A DNA stretch of 63,529 nt from CAZPWQ01 sp964590495 (GTDB lineage: Bacteria > Bacteroidota > Rhodothermia > Balneolales > Balneolaceae): positions 1-63,529 of the forward strand of contig CAZPWQ010000008.1 of assembly GCA_964590495.1 (NCBI GenBank), in the 5' to 3' direction. Positions 7,515 through 16,872 of the stretch are shown one piece after another. The stretch's first letter is position 1. The number at the start of each line of letters is the position of its first letter. The notes under the pieces were generated by a model. The model worked only from the letters and a program-made list of their open reading frames with translations. It searched no databases and was not told where the DNA came from. A program made the translations under genes and the position numbers.

Positions 7515-8558
7515 GTGAGCCCAAAAAATAAAGTCGCCCTTATCACAGGCATAACCGGCCAGGATGGCTCATATCTTGCAGAACTGTTGTTGGATAAAGG
7601 TTATGAGGTGCATGGCATAAAACGGAGGACCAGCATTTTTCATACCGACCGAATCGACCATCTTTATCATGACCCACATTTCAAGGGTTTGCCGTTTTAT
7701 CTGCACTATGGTGACATGACGGATTCGACCAACCTGATCCGGCTTGTACAGGATACTCAACCCGATGAAATATATAATCTGGCTGCCCAGAGTCACGTAC
7801 AGGTGTCGTTTGAGTCTCCCGAATACACAACTAATGTTGATGCTATGGGCACTTTACGTCTGTTAGAGGCAATACGCATTTTAGGACTGGAAGAGAAAAC
7901 AAAATTTTATCAGGCTTCTACATCGGAATTGTTCGGTAATGTTCAGGAAACGCCTCAAAATGAAACAACTCCTTTTTATCCACGGTCGCCCTATGGGGTT
8001 GCGAAATTATATGCTCATTGGATTACAGTAAACTATCGTGAAGCATATGATCTATATGCTGTTAATGGCATACTGTTTAATCATGAATCTCCTCGCCGGG
8101 GAGAGACTTTTGTAACCCGCAAGATTACACGTGCTGCAGCTCGTATAGCAGCCGGAAAGCAGGAAAAGTTATTTTTAGGTAATCTGGATGCCAGACGTGA
8201 CTGGGGACATGCCAAAGATTTTGTACGCGGGATGTGGATGATGCTTCAACAGGAGGAACCTGAAGATTTTGTTCTGGCTACAGGAGAAACGACATCAGTG
8301 CGTGAATTTTGTGAGAAAGCCTTTAAATATGCGGGAATAGATGTCAAATGGCAGGAGAAAGGTGTTCGGGAGAGGGGGTTTAATAAAGAAAATGGTGACG
8401 AGATTATTGAAATTGACCCGAAGTATTTTCGTCCGACTGAGGTAGAAGTGTTAAGAGGGGATGCATCAAAAGCCAGGGAAAAGCTGGGATGGGATACTGA
8501 ATACTCTTTCGATGAATTGATAAAAGAAATGGTGGAAAAGGATTATAAAGAAGTTTAA
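7515..8558 (+). CDS. gmd: GDP-mannose 4,6-dehydratase
   Basis: An extended SDR that makes GDP-4-keto-6-deoxy-D-mannose from GDP-D-mannose, the first step to GDP-L-fucose and related sugars. The NADP-binding motif GITGQDGSYLAELL lies near residues 13-26, GMD-specific KRRTS and YHDPH follow, and the catalytic Tyr-Lys is in YGVAKLYAHW. FNHESPRRGETFVTRKI is diagnostic for the family. Length of 347 is normal. The start is GTG; no ATG lies near the required N-terminus. The product feeds Fcl. Confidence 0.97.
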   Translation: MSPKNKVALITGITGQDGSYLAELLLDKGYEVHGIKRRTSIFHTDRIDHLYHDPHFKGLPFYLHYGDMTDSTNLIRLVQDTQPDEIYNLAAQSHVQVSFESPEYTTNVDAMGTLRLLEAIRILGLEEKTKFYQASTSELFGNVQETPQNETTPFYPRSPYGVAKLYAHWITVNYREAYDLYAVNGILFNHESPRRGETFVTRKITRAAARIAAGKQEKLFLGNLDARRDWGHAKDFVRGMWMMLQQEEPEDFVLATGETTSVREFCEKAFKYAGIDVKWQEKGVRERGFNKENGDEIIEIDPKYFRPTEVEVLRGDASKAREKLGWDTEYSFDELIKEMVEKDYKEV

Positions 8559-8593
8559 AGCTCAAAATATAAAGAGCATAAATCCGGTCATAA

Positions 8594-9943
8594 ATGTCTT
8601 TTCTTAATAAATTTAGTTTTACTTCCGGATTTAAAAAAATACTTGCAAATACAGGCTATTTGTTTGGAGAGAAGGTATTCAATCTGGGACTTTCTCTTGT
8701 CGTAGGAATCTATGTTGCCAGGTACCTGGGTCCGGATGATTTTGGATTATTACAATATGCCCAAAGTCTTGTTGCATTATTTACCGCTGTTGCAGGATTA
8801 GGAACAACCAATATTGTGATCCGGGATTTGGTGAAAAATCCCGATAGAGAACATAATATACTAGGTACAACTTTTATGTTAATGTTTGGTGCCGGAATCA
8901 CTACAGCACTAACAGTAATTATTATTGGCTTCTGGTTAAATGAAGAATCTTTAACCCGTTGGCTTATTATTATTGTTTCAGTAAACCTGGTGCTGCAGGC
9001 TTTTCAGGCATTTGATTACTGGTTTCAATCAAGAGTATTGGCAAAATATTCAGTTTATGCGCGTACCGGGGCACGAATAATCGCTTCTATTTTCAAAATA
9101 ATATTCATCCTGTTCAGCTTAAGTGTGTTATATTTTGCACTCACCGTCGTAATTTCGGGATTGATTTCGGGAATAATTTGGATGTATAATTACAATAAAA
9201 AGGAAAGCAAGACTGCGAAATGGAATTTTGACCCTGAATATGCAAAGCAACTGTTAAAGGATGCGTGGCCTCTTATTTTATCTGGAATATCCGTTGCCAT
9301 TTACATGAAAATAGACCAGGTCATGCTTAAAAATATGGTTAATGCCAATGCCGTTGGTAATTATGCTGTCGCAGTAAAAATTTCTGAATTGTGGTATTTT
9401 ATTCCGGCAGGGATCGCTTCTTCAGTATTTCCGTCTATAATAAAATCAAAAATTGAGAGTATCGAAAAATATCACAGACGCCTACAATATTTATATGATA
9501 TTATGGCTGGAATAGCGATTGCTATTGCCATACCCATGACATTTTTAAGTGGATTTATCATTGAGCTTCTTTTTGGATCTGATTATAGTTCAGCAGGTGG
9601 CGTACTGGCTGTCCATATATGGGCAGGTCTTTTTGTTTTTCTGGGAGTAGCCCGGAGCGGGTGGATTATCAATGAGAATTATCAATGGTATGGAATGGTG
9701 TTTACTATGGCTGGAGCCGTTGTCAACGTACTTTTAAATGTATGGCTGATTCCTCTTATGGGTATTATGGGTGCGGCTTGGGCTACGGTTGTTTCAAATA
9801 TCGTTAGTGTGTGGATAATGGCAATGTTCTTTAAGCAAACCAGAATCTCATCTTATATGTTTGGGAAAGCAGTTGTTAAGTCTCTGACTATTTTACCTGT
9901 ATTAAGATCTTTTAAAAATATTTTTGAAGATGGGAAGAAATGA
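8594..9943 (+). CDS. Wzx-type polysaccharide flippase
   Basis: A 449-residue membrane protein of the polysaccharide transport (PST/MATE-like) superfamily that flips lipid-linked repeat units across the inner membrane. The N-terminal GEKVFNLGLSLVVGIYVARYLGPDDFGLLQYAQSL-type segment is characteristic, and about 12 hydrophobic helices alternate with short basic loops. It lies 35 nt after gmd in the same direction, so it is probably cotranscribed. Specific substrate unknown; a fucose-containing unit is inferred from the neighbours. Confidence 0.92.
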   Translation: MSFLNKFSFTSGFKKILANTGYLFGEKVFNLGLSLVVGIYVARYLGPDDFGLLQYAQSLVALFTAVAGLGTTNIVIRDLVKNPDREHNILGTTFMLMFGAGITTALTVIIIGFWLNEESLTRWLIIIVSVNLVLQAFQAFDYWFQSRVLAKYSVYARTGARIIASIFKIIFILFSLSVLYFALTVVISGLISGIIWMYNYNKKESKTAKWNFDPEYAKQLLKDAWPLILSGISVAIYMKIDQVMLKNMVNANAVGNYAVAVKISELWYFIPAGIASSVFPSIIKSKIESIEKYHRRLQYLYDIMAGIAIAIAIPMTFLSGFIIELLFGSDYSSAGGVLAVHIWAGLFVFLGVARSGWIINENYQWYGMVFTMAGAVVNVLLNVWLIPLMGIMGAAWATVVSNIVSVWIMAMFFKQTRISSYMFGKAVVKSLTILPVLRSFKNIFEDGKK

Positions 9944-10369
9944 TAAAGCAGTTAAAACAAAATATTAAAGATTAGCTTTTAAGGTAGCTTTTCGAATACT
10001 TTAATCTATCCACATATACATGGCCTTCATTATGTGACTTGGATTGAAAACTAGAAAGCATCTGCGCTTTGAGGATGGTTCATTTTTAGAAGTAGTGCAA
10101 ATGATGAATTTAAATAAATCATTACTTAGTTATCGTTTATTATTAAAAACATGAAGAAGTATGCTTTACATCCACCAGTTGCTGACTGGAATTACAGAGG
10201 TAATATGTCAGTCAGAAAAAGAAAGCTTGGATAATAAATATTGATTGACCAGTACTGCGGTTAGTTTTCAAATTGAAGAAACAGGGAATATTGACAGAAG
10301 AGAATGTTTGATTTGGTGTATTTAAAATAATAAAAGTATTTATACTCCTAAACCATTATTCAATGAAAA
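9944..10369 (+). other. Gene-poor A/T-rich stretch in glycan locus
   Basis: No complete gene is visible. A 27-codon frame at 10151-10234 (begins MKKYALHPPVADWNYRG) has protein-like composition and may be the start of a lost gene, but I cannot name a family. The rest is A/T-rich and carries stops in all frames. Confidence 0.35.
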
Positions 10370-11950
10370 ATGTCTAAAATAACAGGTTTCTTAATTACCA
10401 AAGATAAGGTAACTCCTCAAATTGATGTTTTTAATGTCGGACTTACAAAGGTGATATTAGAACATAATAATTACTTTATTCATTTATGGGGAATTGGTGA
10501 TATCCAGAATTATAAAGTGAAAGGGAAGTACTCTTTATCCTTTCCTCTACACGACGATTTACTTGATAGAAATGTTTTAATAGAACTTGAAGATGAATCT
10601 ATTGTTATAGAAAATGACTGGCTTGGATCTATTCCTATTTTCTATAACCTTGATGAAAAGATAGTCTCTACAAATGTCAATTTCTGCCTGACAGGCGACA
10701 AGTCTTTTGACCGTGAAGGTATCATAAACTTTTTTCAATTCGGATATTCCGTCTTTGAACGTACACCCTTCGGCACCGTAAGGTTTATGCGTTATTTTTC
10801 CTTCCTTAAACTTACAAGTGATGAGATTCAAATATACTATAAAGATGACCCGGTCTTGGAAAAGAATCTGTTTGATACCCAAACGACTACTGAGGAAGTA
10901 CTTTCGAAAGTAAACCGTTACGTCCAAAGGGTAGAGGAGATTACACAAGGGGATATCATTCTCCCTACTTCAGGAGGTTACGATTCCCGCTTACTGAACT
11001 GGGCAGTATCCGATAAGACGAGGATCAAGAGTTTTACCTATGGTATCAGCAGGGATCAGTCTAAAAGTTATGAGGTGGTACATGCGAAAAAAATAGCAGA
11101 AATATATAATACGGAATGGTCGCAGATTCAACTGTCAGACTATCCTCGATATATTTCTGAGTGGCATCAGCTGTATGGTTTTTCAACCCATTTGCACGGT
11201 ATGTATCATATTGAGTTCTATAAGAAATCGTTTGCGGAAAATAGGATTTCCGCTGATGCTACCTTTCTGAGTGGCATAGTGGGTGATATCTGGGCTGGAA
11301 GTATAGATCACCAAAAGCTTGACAAACCTGAAGATGTTTATCTGCTGGGATATACGCATGGAATGAAACTGGATGACTCAGCCCTGAGGGAGAAAGACAA
11401 AAGCAAGTTAATGAGACATTTCTTTGAAGAAAATATGGAGCGACTCCAGGTACACCAGGTTCAAAATATTTTTACCATTCGATTCAAACTAATACTCATA
11501 TCTTATTTGGTCAGGCTTCCCGAAGTCTTTAGTTTACCCGTGTGGACACCGTTTTTAAATTTTGATATCGCTGTTTCCATGTTGAGGCTTCCCAATCAGC
11601 TCAGAGAAAACAGGAGTTGGCAAAAACAGTTTTTTTCTGAGGCCGGATTGGATCTGGAAGCTATGAACCTATTGAAATCCAAGAGGAATGATCTAGATTT
11701 TACAATTGCTAAAAAACACTCATTTTCCCCGGTTGATTCCGAGGTGTTTAATGGATTGGTCAGGAAAGACAAAATTGAAAATATAAACAGCTCTCTGCAG
11801 AACTTTAGCAGCAGACATGAAATTAAGCAAGTTTTGCTGAAAACACCTATTGTTGGTAAGTTGTGTAGAAAAATGGGGCTAAAAAATGATTTCTTAAAAG
11901 CGTTGTATGGATATTACGTTTTAAAACCAATAGAAATGAGTTTAAAATGA
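10370..11950 (+). CDS. Asparagine synthase-like protein without glutaminase Cys
   Basis: A 526-residue protein with the overall layout of asparagine synthetase B-like enzymes. The N-terminal region resembles the Ntn glutaminase fold, but the protein starts MSKIT and lacks the Met-Cys whose Cys would be the glutaminase nucleophile. The C-terminal half carries the PP-loop ATP-pyrophosphatase motif LPTSGGYDSRLL (about residues 201-212). Such proteins occur in capsule and O-antigen loci, where they are thought to amidate uronic acids or other sugar acids with free ammonia; this is family knowledge, not shown here. A four-base ATGA overlap couples it to the remnant gene that follows. Confidence 0.8.
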   Translation: MSKITGFLITKDKVTPQIDVFNVGLTKVILEHNNYFIHLWGIGDIQNYKVKGKYSLSFPLHDDLLDRNVLIELEDESIVIENDWLGSIPIFYNLDEKIVSTNVNFCLTGDKSFDREGIINFFQFGYSVFERTPFGTVRFMRYFSFLKLTSDEIQIYYKDDPVLEKNLFDTQTTTEEVLSKVNRYVQRVEEITQGDIILPTSGGYDSRLLNWAVSDKTRIKSFTYGISRDQSKSYEVVHAKKIAEIYNTEWSQIQLSDYPRYISEWHQLYGFSTHLHGMYHIEFYKKSFAENRISADATFLSGIVGDIWAGSIDHQKLDKPEDVYLLGYTHGMKLDDSALREKDKSKLMRHFFEENMERLQVHQVQNIFTIRFKLILISYLVRLPEVFSLPVWTPFLNFDIAVSMLRLPNQLRENRSWQKQFFSEAGLDLEAMNLLKSKRNDLDFTIAKKHSFSPVDSEVFNGLVRKDKIENINSSLQNFSSRHEIKQVLLKTPIVGKLCRKMGLKNDFLKALYGYYVLKPIEMSLK

Positions 11951-12072
11951 GTAGTAAACTATTTGCTTGTGGTGATGTTGTTAATTGTAAAACTCGGAAA
12001 AATTTTATTGGTAATTCGCTTAAACAAATAATTCGGGATGCAGATAGCCAAATCATTACTCTTAAGAAATAA
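11947..12072 (+). pseudogene. N-terminal remnant of CapA-like metallophosphatase
   Basis: A 41-codon frame starting in an ATGA overlap with the preceding gene encodes MSSKLFACGDVVNCKTRKNF followed by IGNSLKQIIRDAD. The pattern LFxCGDVVN...L..II..AD matches the first strand and helix of the CapA/poly-gamma-glutamate-type calcineurin-like family, whose members are around 350 residues. It ends after AD, just where the family continues to its NxE metal site, so only the start remains. The overlap shows that a full gene once sat here in the operon. 12073-12180 has no convincing gene. Confidence 0.5.
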
Positions 12073-12180
12073 GTGTTCAACAAAAGATATGCTGCTATTG
12101 TTGCATAATATCCGAATTGAAACACAGATACATTGTACAGCGTGTTTTGAGTGAAAAGTTTAAAAAAATTTGTAGTCTGA

Positions 12181-13107
12181 GTGAGTATATTCAATACCCC
12201 GATTTTATTTCTGGTTTTTAATCGTCCCGGTCCAACTCAAAGAGTTTTCCAGTGCGTTAGAAAAATTCGTCCGTCCAGGTTATATATAGCCGCTGACGGG
12301 CCGCGTAGAAACTGCCCCAAAGAAAAAGAAAAATGTAAAGAAGTGCGTGCAATCGCAACTGATGTGGACTGGGATTGCGAAGTGAAAACGCTTTTCAGAG
12401 AAGAAAATTTGGGTTGCAGGATAGCTGTTAGTACTGCAATTGACTGGTTTTTTGAAAATGAGCCGGAAGGAATCATCCTGGAAGATGACTGCTTGCCTGA
12501 CCAAAGTTTTTTTATATTTTGTGAGGAATTACTACAGCGATATCGTAAAAATGAACGGGTTATGGTTATTTCTGGAAACTATTTTCATGGTGATTATCTT
12601 TTACCATCCTGCAGTTACTTTTTTAGCCGGTACAACCACTGTTGGGGCTGGGCAAGCTGGCGGAGGGCCTGGCAACATTATGAGCCTAAAATGAGCTCAT
12701 GGCCTCGGTTAAGAGGGACAGATTGGCTAATCAATCTTGGTGATGGACATCGTGATTTTCAACGATGTTGGAGTAGAATTTTTGATATTGCCAAGGAGGG
12801 AAAGGTTGATAGTTGGGCCTATCGATGGACATTCTCCTGTTGGGTTCAAGATGGTTTGTCTGTTCTACCATATAAAAATTTGGTTAAAAATATTGGTTTT
12901 GGTGAAGATTCGACTCATACAAAAGGTGATGGAAAGTGGATTGGTAAAATTCCTTTAGAAACAATGCCTTTACCGCTTGTGCATCCCCGGGAAATTGAAC
13001 CGAATAAAATTGCTGATAGATGGACTGATCTGAATGTTTTCAATACCAAAAAAAGGTTATTAAAAAAGGTTGTGAGCAAAATAAAGGACTTGCTTAATTA
13101 CAGATAA
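12181..13107 (+). CDS. Glycosyltransferase, GT-A fold, HlpA-like
   Basis: A 308-residue soluble protein starting with PILFLVFNRPGPTQRVFQ, the entry strand of nucleotide-sugar transferases of the HlpA-like group. It continues with LYIAADGPR and an acidic metal-binding EGIILEDDCLPD (the DxD-type site, near residues 96-107). WGWASWRRAWQHYEP and the WAYRWTFSCWVQDGLSVLP segment are typical of this family. The start codon is GTG. Donor and acceptor sugars cannot be read from sequence. It lies 15 nt from the methyltransferase gene. Confidence 0.8.
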   Translation: MSIFNTPILFLVFNRPGPTQRVFQCVRKIRPSRLYIAADGPRRNCPKEKEKCKEVRAIATDVDWDCEVKTLFREENLGCRIAVSTAIDWFFENEPEGIILEDDCLPDQSFFIFCEELLQRYRKNERVMVISGNYFHGDYLLPSCSYFFSRYNHCWGWASWRRAWQHYEPKMSSWPRLRGTDWLINLGDGHRDFQRCWSRIFDIAKEGKVDSWAYRWTFSCWVQDGLSVLPYKNLVKNIGFGEDSTHTKGDGKWIGKIPLETMPLPLVHPREIEPNKIADRWTDLNVFNTKKRLLKKVVSKIKDLLNYR

Positions 13108-13122
13108 CTTTAAAAAAAGAAT

Positions 13123-14034
13123 ATGCTTAATTGTATACTTTGCAAGTCGGAAGATATTATTAAAGTTGAATCTTTAAAAAAAGAGGATCTTAAAACTCTT
13201 TATAAAAAAAAATTTGGTATTTCTGTCGCCCTGAATTCAGACCCTATATATTTTTATTCTTGTTCAAATTGCGGTCTGAAATTTTTCTACCCAATTGAGT
13301 CTGGTGACGAATCGTTTTATGAGTCACTTCAAAAATTTGATTGGTATTACATGCAAGATAAACCAGAATTTGAAATTGTGATACCCTGGCTTAAAGAAGC
13401 AGATTCAGTACTTGAAGTTGGGGCAGGGACCGGTTCATTTGCCGAATATGCAGAATTGAAGCGATATACAGGTTTGGAATTTAATGATGCAGCAATTTCC
13501 GAAGCTTACCGACAGGGAAGAACATTATTAAAGGAAAGTATTCAGCAACATGCTTCAAAAGGGGGACAATATGATGCAGTAGTTTGTTTTCAAGTACTTG
13601 AACATGTTCCCAATGTTCAAGAATTTTTGAAAAATTGTATTGATTGTGTAAAGCCGGGTGGTAGACTCATTGTAGCAGTTCCTTCACACGATGGATTTTG
13701 TGGCTCAACAACAAACAATGCCTTGGATATGCCTCCGCATCACATAACCCATTGGTCTAAACGTTCATTAGAGTCAGTTGCAGATATATTTGGAGTTATG
13801 TGTATTAGCATTGAACATGAACCTATCGCCTCTTATCATTTTGATTGGGCTCAGAAAACCCTAATGCTGAAAAAAATTAAAAAAAGATTAGGTATAAAGA
13901 ATAAATTGCTCGACTTGAGTATGATGCATCAAGTACTTTCTAAAGTTGTAATTTTACTAAGCTATATAATAAATATTGAGTTAAATGGTGTTAAAGGTCA
14001 CTCGGTAATAGGAGTTTATCAAAAAGAATCCTGA
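13123..14034 (+). CDS. Class I SAM-dependent methyltransferase with N-terminal Cys4 motif
   Basis: A 303-residue protein. A zinc-ribbon-like Cys set (LNCILC near the N-terminus, then CSNCGLKFFYP) precedes a Rossmann methyltransferase core with motif I VLEVGAGTGSFAE (about residues 98-110) and the acidic/post-I segment VVCFQVLEHVPNVQEFL. This arrangement is common in methyltransferases of glycan clusters that modify nucleotide sugars or terminal residues. The substrate is unknown. It is probably cotranscribed with its neighbours. Confidence 0.85.
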   Translation: MLNCILCKSEDIIKVESLKKEDLKTLYKKKFGISVALNSDPIYFYSCSNCGLKFFYPIESGDESFYESLQKFDWYYMQDKPEFEIVIPWLKEADSVLEVGAGTGSFAEYAELKRYTGLEFNDAAISEAYRQGRTLLKESIQQHASKGGQYDAVVCFQVLEHVPNVQEFLKNCIDCVKPGGRLIVAVPSHDGFCGSTTNNALDMPPHHITHWSKRSLESVADIFGVMCISIEHEPIASYHFDWAQKTLMLKKIKKRLGIKNKLLDLSMMHQVLSKVVILLSYIINIELNGVKGHSVIGVYQKES

Positions 14035-14068
14035 TGTTTTTATTTGGTAAGATTAAAGAACAGGTTTC

Positions 14069-15328
14069 ATGAAGATTCTAACAGTAAACACAATGGATAT
14101 TACAGGAGGAGCTGCACGTGCTGCATATCGTTTACATCGTGGGTTATTGGAACAGGGAGTAAATTCACGTATGCTTGTCCAATTCAAAAAGTCAGATGAT
14201 CCTACAGTTGATACTGTTTATTCCGATTCAAGATTAGGTAAATTATACAGTCATTTGCGGCCCTCCACCAATAAATTATTGCAAAAATTGCAGAAGACAT
14301 CTAATCCTGCATACCATTCAGTAAATTTTCTTCCCTCTGGGTTACAGAGAAAAATTAATAATTCTGATGCCGATATTGTACATTTGCATTGGCTTGGCGG
14401 AGAAATGATTTCTATAAAAGAGCTTGCAAAAATCAGGAAACCGATTGTTTGGACGTTCCACGATATGTGGGCATTTAGTGGTGCCGAGCATTACCATGAT
14501 TTGCATTTTCCTGACAGAGCTAAAAAAAAATATAAAAAAGAAAATCGTCCCCACACATATTCAGGTATAGATATTGATAGATGGACATGGTTAAGAAAAA
14601 AGAAATATTGGCACGATAAAAATCTTCACCTGGTAACGCCAAGCAACTGGCTTGCAGATCATACCAGGAAAAGCGAATTGTTGGGTGGTAAAAATATTCA
14701 AACAATTCCAAATGGTTTAAACTTGGATATTTATAAACCTATTTCAAGAAAACGGGCCAGGGAGATTATAAATATTACCGATAACAATGATACCAGGTAT
14801 ATAATATTCGGGGCAATGTCTGCAACAAGTGATATAAGAAAAGGATTTCAAAAATTAAAGGAAGCATTAACAATTTTGGAAAAGAATACCAGTGCGCATC
14901 ATCAACTGCTCATTTTTGGTTCAGAAGGTTATAAGCCTATCGATTTCGGATTACCCACCACATATTTGGGATATCTTAATGATGAAGAAACCCTGGCATT
15001 TGCTTATTCTGCAGCGGATGTGATGGTTGTACCATCCCTGCAGGATAACCTGCCAAATACAGCTGTAGAAGCCATTTCATGTGGTACCCCGGTAGTTGCT
15101 TTTAACACTGGAGGCTTGCCGGATATAATTGCTCATAAAGAAAATGGATATCTGGCTGAACCTTATGAAGCTAAAGATTTGGCGGAAGGTATTGCATGGG
15201 TTTTAAAAAATGATGAGCGTGTTGATAGATTATCCAGAAAAGCCAGACAAACCAGCAAGGAAAAATTCGATATAAGAAAAATAACGCATCAATATATGGA
15301 CTTATATTCGAAGATATTAAAAGAATAA
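14069..15328 (+). CDS. Glycosyltransferase family 4 (GT-B)
   Basis: A 419-residue two-domain GT-B enzyme. The N-terminal domain opens with MKILTVNTMDITGGAARAAY, with the glycine-rich acceptor loop, then DIVHLHW and WTFHDMWAFSGAEHY. The C-terminal domain holds the donor-binding signature VVPSLQDNLPNTAVEAISCG followed by TPVVAFNTGGLPDI (E-x7-E-like GT4 motif). It is expected to act on the cytoplasmic face on a lipid-linked acceptor with a retaining mechanism. Sugar unknown. Confidence 0.9.
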   Translation: MKILTVNTMDITGGAARAAYRLHRGLLEQGVNSRMLVQFKKSDDPTVDTVYSDSRLGKLYSHLRPSTNKLLQKLQKTSNPAYHSVNFLPSGLQRKINNSDADIVHLHWLGGEMISIKELAKIRKPIVWTFHDMWAFSGAEHYHDLHFPDRAKKKYKKENRPHTYSGIDIDRWTWLRKKKYWHDKNLHLVTPSNWLADHTRKSELLGGKNIQTIPNGLNLDIYKPISRKRAREIINITDNNDTRYIIFGAMSATSDIRKGFQKLKEALTILEKNTSAHHQLLIFGSEGYKPIDFGLPTTYLGYLNDEETLAFAYSAADVMVVPSLQDNLPNTAVEAISCGTPVVAFNTGGLPDIIAHKENGYLAEPYEAKDLAEGIAWVLKNDERVDRLSRKARQTSKEKFDIRKITHQYMDLYSKILKE

Positions 15329-15364
15329 AGAGAATAATGATAGATCGCATATAGAAGGGAAAGA

Positions 15365-15991
15365 ATGTTAATTTCAAAAAAAAATAAATTTTTTTTTATC
15401 CACATATATAAAAATGCCGGCACCAGTATTACCCACGCCCTGTTGCCATTTGCAGCCAATTCATGGCAACGAAAAATTAATTATTCCCTTAAAAAGTTGC
15501 CTCTTCCTACCCCGCGTTTTTATCCACAGCCTTTTCATGGTCACATCAAAACATCAGAACTTATAAATGAAATAGGAGAGAAAGAATTTAATTCTTATTT
15601 CTCTTTTGCTATTGTACGCAATCCATGGGATTGGCAAGTTTCACTTTATAAATACATGTTAAAAAAAAAGGATCATTTTCAACATGAAATGATAAAAGAG
15701 ATGGAAGATTTTGATGAATATATCAGATGGCGTTGCCGTGAGGAGGTCGTTTTTCAGAAAGATTTTATTTGTTCTGATAATGGCGAATTACTTGTTGATT
15801 TTGTAGGAAGATTTGAAAAGCTGAATGCTGATTTTCAGAGGATATGTGATCATATAGGAGTTTCAACAACACTGCCCAAAATGAATGTCTCGAATACTAT
15901 TCCATATCAGAAGTATTATGATGAGGTAACGCGGGAACTCGTGAAGAATACATTTGAACCGGATATTTCTCTATTTAATTACGAATTTTAA
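15365..15991 (+). CDS. Sulfotransferase family protein
   Basis: A 208-residue protein of the Sulfotransfer_2 family, which moves sulfate from PAPS to sugar hydroxyls. The 5'-phosphosulfate loop is visible as FFFIHIYKNAGTSITHAL (residues 9-26), and the 3'-phosphate site as FAIVRNPWDWQVSLYKYM (about residues 80-97). Its presence implies that the surface glycan is sulfated, as in many marine bacteria. The start of the next glycosyltransferase frame overlaps its end, but that gene's better ATG lies after the stop. Confidence 0.88.
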   Translation: MLISKKNKFFFIHIYKNAGTSITHALLPFAANSWQRKINYSLKKLPLPTPRFYPQPFHGHIKTSELINEIGEKEFNSYFSFAIVRNPWDWQVSLYKYMLKKKDHFQHEMIKEMEDFDEYIRWRCREEVVFQKDFICSDNGELLVDFVGRFEKLNADFQRICDHIGVSTTLPKMNVSNTIPYQKYYDEVTRELVKNTFEPDISLFNYEF

Positions 15992-16055
15992 TCCCTACGG
16001 GTCCGATGTTATTTGGAGTTTATTATTTCGACGTTATTCAATAATCAATAAACCA

Positions 16056-16745
16056 ATGAAACTTTCAATAATAACGGTTTCGTATGAGGATCTAAACCGT
16101 TTTAAAAAAACCTTTAAAAACATTACGGAAAATTTGCTTGCTTCAGATTGCAGGAATAACGTTGAATACCTGATTAAAATTAACAGGGAAAGTGATGAGT
16201 ATCATTATCTGAATGAGGTTGAAATACCCGATGTAATTAATATTAGAGTTTTATCTGAAAACGACCATGGAATATATGATGCCATGAACCAGGCTCTCGA
16301 AAAAGCGTCAGGAAAATATGTTTGGTTTATAAACAGCGGAGATTATATATATAGTGGAGCTATAAACAAAGTAACCCCGAAATTAAAGGGATATGATTAT
16401 TACAGAGGAAAATTTATATATAACGAACAGGTAAAAGAGCAGCAGGTTCACTCAATATTGAAGTATAGTTCAATATGCCATCAGGCAATAATTTCCAAAA
16501 AAGATAAGACCTATTTTAATACAGAATATGAGCTTGCAGCCGACTTCCATCTTTTTTTCAATAAAAGATTTGTCGAGCTGAATATGATTCTATGCGTGTA
16601 TGGCAATGACAGAAAAGAAAAAGCTTACAGCAGACAAATATGCAAAGAAAAAATTGAGATATTCCGGAAGTTTGAATCAAATTGGTTTTTAAAATCAGTG
16701 AATATATTGGCTCTTAAATTGATAATTCTTAACAGATATAATTAA
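16056..16745 (+). CDS. Glycosyltransferase family 2 (WcaA/colanic-type)
   Basis: A GT2 GT-A enzyme of about 229 residues from the ATG at 16056 (MKLSIITVSYEDLNRFKKTF). I chose this start because the 34 residues upstream in frame are unlike the family and overlap the sulfotransferase gene. The core motifs are SIITVSY, VLSENDHGIYDAMNQALEKASGKYVWFINSGDYIY (with the substrate-binding SENDxGIYDAMNK-type box and a GD in place of DxD), and YELAADFHLFF. This set is typical of transferases related to WcaE/WbbE. Sugar unknown. Confidence 0.87.
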   Translation: MKLSIITVSYEDLNRFKKTFKNITENLLASDCRNNVEYLIKINRESDEYHYLNEVEIPDVINIRVLSENDHGIYDAMNQALEKASGKYVWFINSGDYIYSGAINKVTPKLKGYDYYRGKFIYNEQVKEQQVHSILKYSSICHQAIISKKDKTYFNTEYELAADFHLFFNKRFVELNMILCVYGNDRKEKAYSRQICKEKIEIFRKFESNWFLKSVNILALKLIILNRYN

Positions 16746-16770
16746 AAGGGCGTATATAAGGCGTATATAA

Positions 16771-16872
16771 ACAGAATTAAAAAATCTACCTTTCCCATAT
16801 GAAGAATGTCTTACAGGCGGACTTATAAGTCAATTACTGATTGATAATTTAATACCGTGTAAATTTAAATGA
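16771..16872 (+). pseudogene. C-terminal remnant of an unknown glycan gene
   Basis: An open frame without a start follows a TAA at 16768 and encodes TELKNLPFPYEECLTGGLIS and then QLLIDNLIPCKFK, ending with TGA. The TGA overlaps the next gene's ATG in an ATGA arrangement, like intact neighbouring operon genes. The composition is protein-like. I read it as the tail of a deleted gene; the family is unknown. A tandem GCGTATATAA duplication (16750-16770) lies at the likely break. Confidence 0.4.
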
